Below, in pieces: positions 59,280 to 64,000 of a stretch of 64,000 bases of DNA (positions are counted from its first letter, which is position 1; each line of letters starts with the position of its first letter). A program made the position numbers and the translations under genes. Source of the stretch: Bradyrhizobium iriomotense (GTDB taxonomy: Bacteria > Pseudomonadota > Alphaproteobacteria > Rhizobiales > Xanthobacteraceae); NCBI RefSeq assembly GCF_030160715.1, contig NZ_BSOW01000024.1, forward strand, positions 62,001 through 126,000, written 5' to 3'. The notes under the pieces are model-generated. The model did not search any database. It worked only from the letters and a program-made list of their open reading frames with translations, and was not told the DNA's origin.

Positions 59280-61187
59280 TCACGCGCTCTTCGCCGGCCA
59301 CGGCACGACCTGGCCCGACATCACCAGCCGGTCGCGGCCCGAGTCCTTGGCGGCATAGAGCGCGCGATCGGCTGCCGCCACCAGCGCATTGCAATCCGTC
59401 GCGGTCTGGGACGGAAGGCTCGTCGCGGCGCCCACGCTCACAGTGACCAGTCGGGATGGCGGATTTTGCGCATGGAGCATCGCGAGATCGCGCAAGCCAT
59501 CGCGAATTTCCTCGCCGATCTGGGCGCAACCGTCCGCGCCGGTGTTCGGCAACAGCAGGGCGAATTCCTCGCCGCCGTAGCGTGCCGCGAGGTCGGCGGT
59601 GCGCCTCGCATGCGAGGCCAGAATCTTTCCCAGCGCGCGCAGGCAGCCGTCACCCGCGAGGTGTCCGTAATGGTCGTTGAACTTCTTGAAATGATCGACG
59701 TCGATCAGGAGCAGCGAGAGCTGCGTGCCGTCGCGGCGTGCGCGCGCCCATTCCTCTGCAAGGCGCTCGTCGAATGCGCGGCGGTTGGCGAGCCCGGTCA
59801 GACCGTCGGTCGTCGCCAGCGAGGCGAGCTTGTCTTGAAGATCCTTCTGCTCGGTCACGTCTCGCATGATCGCAACGACGCCGTCGATCTCGCCGGTGTC
59901 GGACGCTCGCGTCACGTGCAGGGCCGACTCGGCCCAGATCTCCCCCTTCTCGCGATGGCGCTGGCGAAAGACGAACCGCGCTTCCTCGGCTTCGCCATTC
60001 TTCAGCGCGGCGATGGTCTGCTCGATCCGTTCCAGGTCCTCCGGGTGGATGCCGGCCACGGCCGAGTTGCCCAGCAGTTCGTCGGGCGACCAGCCGACGA
60101 CGCGCGCGCAGGACGGGGAGACGTAGAGCAGCCGGTTATCAAGCCCGATCCGGGTCACCATGTCGCTGGATTGCTCGGCCAGCAGGCGGAAGTGAGCCTC
60201 GTTGGCGACTAGGGCCTGTGCCATGCGCTGCCGCTGCAGAAGCTGGCGAACCAGGTAGAAGCCGATCACCGCGATCAGCAGCACCAGGCCGGCGACATAG
60301 CTCATCCGCACGGCCGCGGCGCGCTGCCAGGGGGCCAGCACGTCGTCCTGCGACTTGCTCGCAAGCACCATCAGGGGATATTGGCTGCTGCGCTTGTAGT
60401 AACTCAGGCGCAGTACGCCATCGAGCGGCGACTTGAAATAGTAGACGGCCGCAGTCGGCCGGCTTTTCCATTCCTTGAACAACGGGGCATTGGAGAGGTC
60501 GCGTCCGACATAGGCGCTGCTCTCGTCGCGGCTGCGCGCCAGCATGATGCCATCATTGTTGAGCAACGACGCCGAGCCGTTCGGCCCGACGTCGAACCGC
60601 TCGTAGAACCCGACGAAATAAGCGACGTCGATCGTGAGCAGGGCGACGCCGGCGAAGCTGCCATCGGGATTGTTGATCCGGCGCGACGCGGTAATGATCC
60701 ACTGGCCGCCCGAGCGGCTCCTGACCGGCCGTCCGATCAGCGTGCCGCGGTCGGGCGAAGTGCGATGACGCTGGAAATATTCGCGGTCGCCGTTGTTGAA
60801 CTTGGAGATGTCGACCTGCTCGGTCGTGGCCAGCCATCGGCCCGTCTCGTCATAGACGAAGATGCCGCGGATGCGGTCCGACGATTTGCGGGTCGGCAGG
60901 TAGGTCTGGAGCTTGGCGATCGTGTCGGGGCCCATTCCATCGAGCTCGAGGCGGTGGACCAGGCCAACCAGGATCGTATCGGCGAGCTCGAACGTGTCGT
61001 CCGCGTGCTGGATCAGTGATTGGGCGACATTGGCCACGTCCACTTCGGCGGTCCTGAGCTCGGCGCTGCGTGTCTCCCATTCGCGCCAGCCGCTCAGGGC
61101 CAGGATTGCGGTGCAGATCAGCACGACGAATCCCGCCGCCCAAAACGGGAGACGGGTTTTGCCGAGTTCGCCGCGGCCTGAGGACAT
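59280..61187 (-). CDS. Diguanylate cyclase with periplasmic sensor and PAS domain
   Basis: A 635-aa membrane protein, start 61187 (MSSGRGELGKTRLPF), with GGAG nine bases upstream. TM1 is at about 16-34; a Cache-like periplasmic domain spans about 40-285, with VGFYERFDVGPNGSASLLNNDG; TM2 is near 300. The PAS domain (about 335-455, EAHFRLLAEQSSDMVTRIGLDNRLLYVSPSC) precedes GGDEF (about 470-630), whose active loop is intact: ARYGGEEFALLLPN. It makes cyclic di-GMP in response to an external signal. No EAL domain is fused. Confidence 0.93.
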   Translation of the reverse strand: MSSGRGELGKTRLPFWAAGFVVLICTAILALSGWREWETRSAELRTAEVDVANVAQSLIQHADDTFELADTILVGLVHRLELDGMGPDTIAKLQTYLPTRKSSDRIRGIFVYDETGRWLATTEQVDISKFNNGDREYFQRHRTSPDRGTLIGRPVRSRSGGQWIITASRRINNPDGSFAGVALLTIDVAYFVGFYERFDVGPNGSASLLNNDGIMLARSRDESSAYVGRDLSNAPLFKEWKSRPTAAVYYFKSPLDGVLRLSYYKRSSQYPLMVLASKSQDDVLAPWQRAAAVRMSYVAGLVLLIAVIGFYLVRQLLQRQRMAQALVANEAHFRLLAEQSSDMVTRIGLDNRLLYVSPSCARVVGWSPDELLGNSAVAGIHPEDLERIEQTIAALKNGEAEEARFVFRQRHREKGEIWAESALHVTRASDTGEIDGVVAIMRDVTEQKDLQDKLASLATTDGLTGLANRRAFDERLAEEWARARRDGTQLSLLLIDVDHFKKFNDHYGHLAGDGCLRALGKILASHARRTADLAARYGGEEFALLLPNTGADGCAQIGEEIRDGLRDLAMLHAQNPPSRLVTVSVGAATSLPSQTATDCNALVAAADRALYAAKDSGRDRLVMSGQVVPWPAKSA

Positions 61188-61367
61188 CGGGTCTGCTCCA
61201 AATCGGCGCAAACCTCTCACCATCGCCTTAACGGCTTGTTGCATCATCCGCGACGATTGCACGGAGCCCGTACTCGATGGGGGATTCCCCAATATTTCGA
61301 CGGATTATCGTGGGACGATGTTAACCACGCCGCGGCGCGCGCAGCGGCAACGCCTCTTGTGCCCCGC

Positions 61368-61592
61368 TCACGCCTCGAGCGTGAAGCCGACGCGCAGCGT
61401 GACCTGGTAGTGGCGCACGGTGCCGTTCTCGATATGGCCGCGCGTCTGGACGACCTCGAACCATTTCATCTCGCGGATGGTTTTTGCGGCGCGGCTGATC
61501 GCGTTCTGGATTGCGTCCTCGATCGACTTTTCCGACGATCCGACGAGTTCCAGGATCTTGTAGACGTGATCCTTCTCGGATGAGGCAGGCAT
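61368..61592 (-). CDS. Dodecin, flavin-binding protein, 74 aa
   Basis: A small dodecameric flavin storage protein. The sequence follows the family throughout: HVYKILELVGSSEKSIEDAIQNA, then AKTIREMKWFEVVQTRGHIENGTVRHYQVTLRVGF. The Trp of MKWFEV stacks on the flavin in characterised dodecins. The only unusual part is a slightly longer N-terminus. The upstream intergenic region carries an exact EcfG promoter about 90 bases before the start, so it should belong to the stress regulon. Confidence 0.95.
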   Translation of the reverse strand: MPASSEKDHVYKILELVGSSEKSIEDAIQNAISRAAKTIREMKWFEVVQTRGHIENGTVRHYQVTLRVGFTLEA

Positions 61593-61894
61593 GGCGGACC
61601 TCCATTCCAGCTGGGTAGCGCAGGCCGGATTATCGCTCCGCTCCAGAGGTCAAGTCCACTGCGCACGCCTGCGCTCTGAACGAACACCACGCCATTCGGG
61701 TTCCTCGCGCGACGCATTTGCGCCGGCCCGCATGTATCGCGAAAGGTGGAGCGAGCGCGCCTGGCCTGCCAAGCGCTTCCCCTCGACACCTGCGCGAGAT
61801 CGCGGCCATGGTGCTGACGCTCGGCGGCGTCGCACTGCCGGTTCAGAAGGCGTAGTATTATTCGAGAACCCGGCAGTCTGCGGAAGACTAGCCT
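61593..61894. promoter_or_regulatory. Dodecin upstream region with an exact EcfG promoter
   Basis: A 302-base stretch without a gene. On the minus strand it carries GGAAC at 61704-61700 and CGTT at 61682-61679, spacer 17, an exact EcfG consensus. The implied leader of the dodecin mRNA is about 80 bases. The rest (61710-61894) looks like degraded sequence continuous with the GT87 pseudogene. Confidence 0.7.
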
Positions 61895-62211
61895 CGTCGC
61901 GTGCATCGACAGGCAGCGCTTCCGCAACAGCACGCGTAGGAGCAGCGCGAGCGGGGCCATCATCGCAAGGCCAGCAATTGCCGGCGCGAAATGCTGGTCC
62001 AGATCCACCTTCGCGCGGCCCCGATCCGGGGTCCAAACAGCAGCGTGCAAGCGAGGGAGCGCGTCAGCACCACGATGGCCGCGGTTGCGATCGCGAGGTG
62101 CGGCTTGATCATTATGGCACCGAGCGCGCGCAGCGCCGCGAGCACGAAGCGTGCATGGAGCACGCGCTTCAACGCCGCGAATTGAAGCGGCTCCAGCGTT
62201 TCGGCGAGCAT
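61895..62211 (-). pseudogene. Decayed GT87/DUF2029 glycosyltransferase copy
   Basis: From 62211 the frame reads MLAETLEPLQFAALKRV and then jumps to LGAIMIKPHLAIATAAIVVL and FGPRIG, matching the intact GT87 gene (57892-59187) at its N-terminus and at about residues 190-250. A frameshift near 62010 then leads to DLDQHFAPAIAGLAMMAP and LRVLLRKR in another frame, matching residues near 390-425 (ends about 61895). Between them most of the protein is deleted, so this is a broken internal-deletion relic. Confidence 0.8.
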
Positions 62212-62340
62212 GGGTGACGATCTCGGGCCAAGGGGCGGAGTGGCCGAAAGCCGGGCCGCCTGTCAGCGCCGAGATTGCCCCCGCAGGGCTTAAGGGACGG
62301 TAACGAACCGGAAAGGACCTTGCGGCCCTGAGCCCGCGGC

Positions 62341-62535
62341 CTATCGGCCCTGCGATCGGGCCTCGCGCGCCAGCCGTTCGGCCCTCAGCCGCTCCATGTT
62401 GGAATAGAGCGCCTTCTGCGCAGCCTCATGCTCACGCATGGCCTGCTCCGCATCAACCCGTCGTGCCTCGTCTCGCGCCTTGCGCTCGTCGGGCGTGAGG
62501 ATGCGGGGCGGGCGTACCGAATGATCGACTGTCAT
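62341..62535 (-). CDS. Small charged protein of unknown function, 64 aa
   Basis: From ATG 62535 (MTVDHSVRPPRILTPDERKA) the product is highly charged and alpha-helical: DERKARDEARRVDAEQAMREHEAAQKALYSNMERLRAERLAREA, an extended coiled-coil-like helix. No ribosome-binding site precedes the start. An exact EcfG promoter lies so close that the mRNA would begin at or near the ATG, so it may be leaderless. Family not recognised. Confidence 0.7.
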   Translation of the reverse strand: MTVDHSVRPPRILTPDERKARDEARRVDAEQAMREHEAAQKALYSNMERLRAERLAREARSQGR

Positions 62536-62543
62536 GGGAACAT

Positions 62544-62568
62544 AACGCACGGCAGGCCGGCGAGTTCC
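62544..62568 (-). promoter_or_regulatory. EcfG-type promoter (exact match), leaderless transcript predicted
   Basis: On the minus strand GGAAC at 62568-62564, a 16-base spacer and CGTT at 62547-62544. Counting about seven bases downstream puts the transcript start next to the ATG at 62535. The 62637 and 62571 longer start options would lie inside or before this promoter and are therefore rejected. Confidence 0.7.
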
Positions 62569-62678
62569 CATTGTTCCATCGCGCAACCAAACCAGCGCAT
62601 GAGCCAGAAGTCGCCGACCGGTCCCGGCAGCGCACACCTTTCCATGTGCAGCGAACAGAACGAAGCGCGCGTAAGGCC

Positions 62679-63236
62679 CTACGGATCCAGCTCCGTATCC
62701 CAGTAGAGATAATCCAGCCAGCTATCGTGCAGATAGTTGGGCGGAAAGAGGCGGCCGTTGCGGTGCAACTGATGCACCGTGGGTGCGAACGCCGCCTGCC
62801 TCGGAAACATCTTTGCCTGCGCCGGCGTGAGATTGCCCTTGCGCAAATTGCAGGGCGAGCAGGCCGCGACCACGTTCTCCCAGGTGGTCTGGCCGCCTTT
62901 GCTGCGCGGGATGATGTGATCGAAGGTGAGGTCCTCGGGCGAGCCGCAATACTGGCAATTGAAGCGGTCGCGGAGGAAGACGTTGAAACGGGTAAAGGCA
63001 GGATGGGTGGTCGGCTTGACGAAGGATTTGAGCGAGACGACGCTCGGAAGCTGCATCTCGAGCGTCGGACTTCGTACCGCCTGATCGTAGTGTGCGACGA
63101 TGTTGACGCGATCGAGAAACACCGCCTTGATCGCGTCCTGCCACGACCAGAGGGACAGCGGGTAGTAACTCAGCGGCCGGAAGTCCGCATTCAGCACCAA
63201 GACCGGCCAACTGCCTTGCGAGACATGTGCGTTCAA
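62679..63236 (-). CDS. HNH endonuclease
   Basis: A 185-aa protein with a zinc-type HNH domain. The likely start is TTG at 63236, which has CCAGGAGCG six bases upstream; a longer ATG frame to 63284 lacks such a site. The N-terminal part (VLVLNADFRPLSYYPLSLWSWQDAIKAVF) is a conserved feature of the HNH 5 family. Two CxxC pairs (CQYCG, CSPCN) flank DLTFDHIIPRSKGGQTTWENVV, with His-Asn-His residues present. No restriction partner is adjacent, so it may act in DNA repair or defence. Confidence 0.9.
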   Translation of the reverse strand: MNAHVSQGSWPVLVLNADFRPLSYYPLSLWSWQDAIKAVFLDRVNIVAHYDQAVRSPTLEMQLPSVVSLKSFVKPTTHPAFTRFNVFLRDRFNCQYCGSPEDLTFDHIIPRSKGGQTTWENVVAACSPCNLRKGNLTPAQAKMFPRQAAFAPTVHQLHRNGRLFPPNYLHDSWLDYLYWDTELDP

Positions 63237-63476
63237 GTAACGCTCCTGGCCTCCATATCGCTGCGAAGCAGCATGTACTGACATACTACATGCAGCGTGA
63301 CGGGATTGTGAAGCCCGTTGAGCGACTTATTCAGGCCGCTCGCGAGCCGGAACACGCTGCAAAAAAGCCGCTTTTCGGGGAAGCGGCACTGCCGCGCGCC
63401 GTCCGCCCGATCGTACCGTTCCCCTCCGCCGCGCACCGATGCGGTGGCGCGGCCGGGCGAATTGGATGCGCGCCGG
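63237..63476. other. Intergenic region before the HNH gene, 240 bp
   Basis: No gene supported. TACTGACATACTACATGCAGCGTGACGGG (about 63275-63303) contains an AT-rich spot; a hairpin CGCTTTTCGGGGAAGCG (about 63373-63389) may be a terminator-like element; a stretch of A (AAAAAAG at 63361-63366) precedes it. Confidence 0.4.
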
Positions 63477-64000
63477 TCAGCGCACCCGCTCCAGCTTCTG
63501 CAGACACCGTGTGGCGCGCACGACGGCCGGCATCTCATCGTCGGGAAAGCTGGTCTTCCAGTCGGTGACGCCGACCTCGCCGACATAAATGTCGCCTTTC
63601 GAGTCCAGTGCGATCCCGTGCGGCGCCAGGAATTTTCCGCTCGCAACCCCGGGCCCCTCCTCGCCGCCGAGCCGCGCGATGCGCTTGCCTTGCGCATCCA
63701 CGACGGACAGCCGCGGCCCGAGATTGGGCACCTTGCGGTTGACCGCCATGCCGGGTCCGAGTTCGCCGATCACGAAGGTCGGCTGCTTGCCGCCGCCGCA
63801 GCACAGCGCGCAAGGCCGGTGCAGATTATTCCACTGCGTCTCATATCTGCCGTTGCCGTCGAACACCTGCACGCGGTGGTTCTCGCGGTCGGCAACGTAG
63901 ACATAACCGTCGGCATCAGTGGCGATATTGTGCACGATGTTGAACTGCCCGGGATCGGTGCCGGGCGCACCCCAGCTCATGATCAGCTTGCCGCCAGGGG
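63477..64000 (-). CDS. NHL-repeat / peptidyl-hydroxyglycine amidating lyase-like protein (C-terminal part)
   Basis: The gene runs off the right edge. The visible 174 residues contain NHL propeller blades: QFNIVHNIATDADGYVYVADRENHRVQVFD, then GKFLAPHGIALDSKGDIYVGEVGVTDW, with a Cys-rich insertion (RPCALCCGGGKQPTF) between them. The frame includes SWGAPGTDPG just inside the edge, the usual blade opening. The C-terminal end is CLQKLERVR. Related proteins act extracellularly or bind to partners by the propeller; the enzyme class cannot be shown from this fragment. Confidence 0.85.
   Translation of the reverse strand, partial: PGGKLIMSWGAPGTDPGQFNIVHNIATDADGYVYVADRENHRVQVFDGNGRYETQWNNLHRPCALCCGGGKQPTFVIGELGPGMAVNRKVPNLGPRLSVVDAQGKRIARLGGEEGPGVASGKFLAPHGIALDSKGDIYVGEVGVTDWKTSFPDDEMPAVVRATRCLQKLERVR

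Overview
The window is chromosomal DNA from a high-GC alphaproteobacterium, most likely Bradyrhizobium or a close relative. This rests on recognised gene content and order, not on a search: trcR (DUF1013), the ispH-thrB-rnhA block, an NdvA/ChvA-type glucan exporter, a TRAP-TAXI transporter with its DUF1850 partner, many small secreted proteins, EcfG-type and CtrA-type promoter motifs, and several families of palindromic intergenic repeats. Genes are dense on both strands, with one tRNA (Leu, CAA), one transposase remnant and no prophage, CRISPR or large island.

Layout. 0-8.8 kb: secreted proteins of unknown role, a TAXI-TRAP uptake system, an SDR dehydrogenase and a CPA1-type Na+/H+ antiporter. 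8.8-14.2 kb: two tandem secreted TPR proteins with LprI-like C-termini, propionyl-CoA synthetase, a small lipoprotein and a DUF6494 protein. 14.4-22.6 kb: housekeeping genes (trcR, ispH, thrB, rnhA, a 1-Cys peroxiredoxin, a DUF924 protein, a long-chain acyl-CoA ligase, a D,D-carboxypeptidase). 22.7-31.7 kb: glucan exporter, an orphan ABC binding protein, a stand-alone HisE, a VTT/DedA-like membrane protein, aspartase, a nitronate monooxygenase-like enzyme and a thioesterase. 31.8-40.8 kb: small envelope proteins, a 7TM sensor kinase with its NarL-type regulator, a DUF900 hydrolase, an AraC regulator and an IS481 remnant. 41-46.5 kb: tRNA-Leu, DsbB, an AbrB-type membrane protein, PsiF, a TetR gene divergent from two thioesterases, and a DsbA-like protein. 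46.5-57.8 kb: a small membrane-anchored protein, an operon of a catalytically dead HtrA-like protein and an alpha/beta hydrolase, then an M20 hydrolase, a full dipeptide-type ABC importer and an MFS transporter. 57.9-64 kb: a GT87 membrane protein, a PAS-GGDEF protein, dodecin, a decayed second GT87 copy, an HNH endonuclease and a partial NHL-repeat protein.

The strongest unlisted signals are regulatory. Four intergenic sites match GGAAC-N16/17-CGTT, the promoter of the alphaproteobacterial general stress sigma factor EcfG, exactly, and a fifth differs at one base; each lies in front of a small gene (dodecin, three unknown proteins and a Gly/Tyr-rich secreted protein). A perfect CtrA box (TTAA-N7-TTAAC) precedes an 82-residue unknown gene. 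The TetR gene and its divergent thioesterase gene each have a TGATACG-type palindrome the same distance from their start codons, and two 15-bp direct repeats 31 bp apart lie upstream of the AraC gene. The most unusual protein is the HtrA-like one at 47931-48902, which keeps the protease and PDZ layout but has lost all three catalytic residues.

No database search was possible. Family names come from motif recognition, and start codons were chosen by ribosome-binding sites, signal peptides and overlaps.
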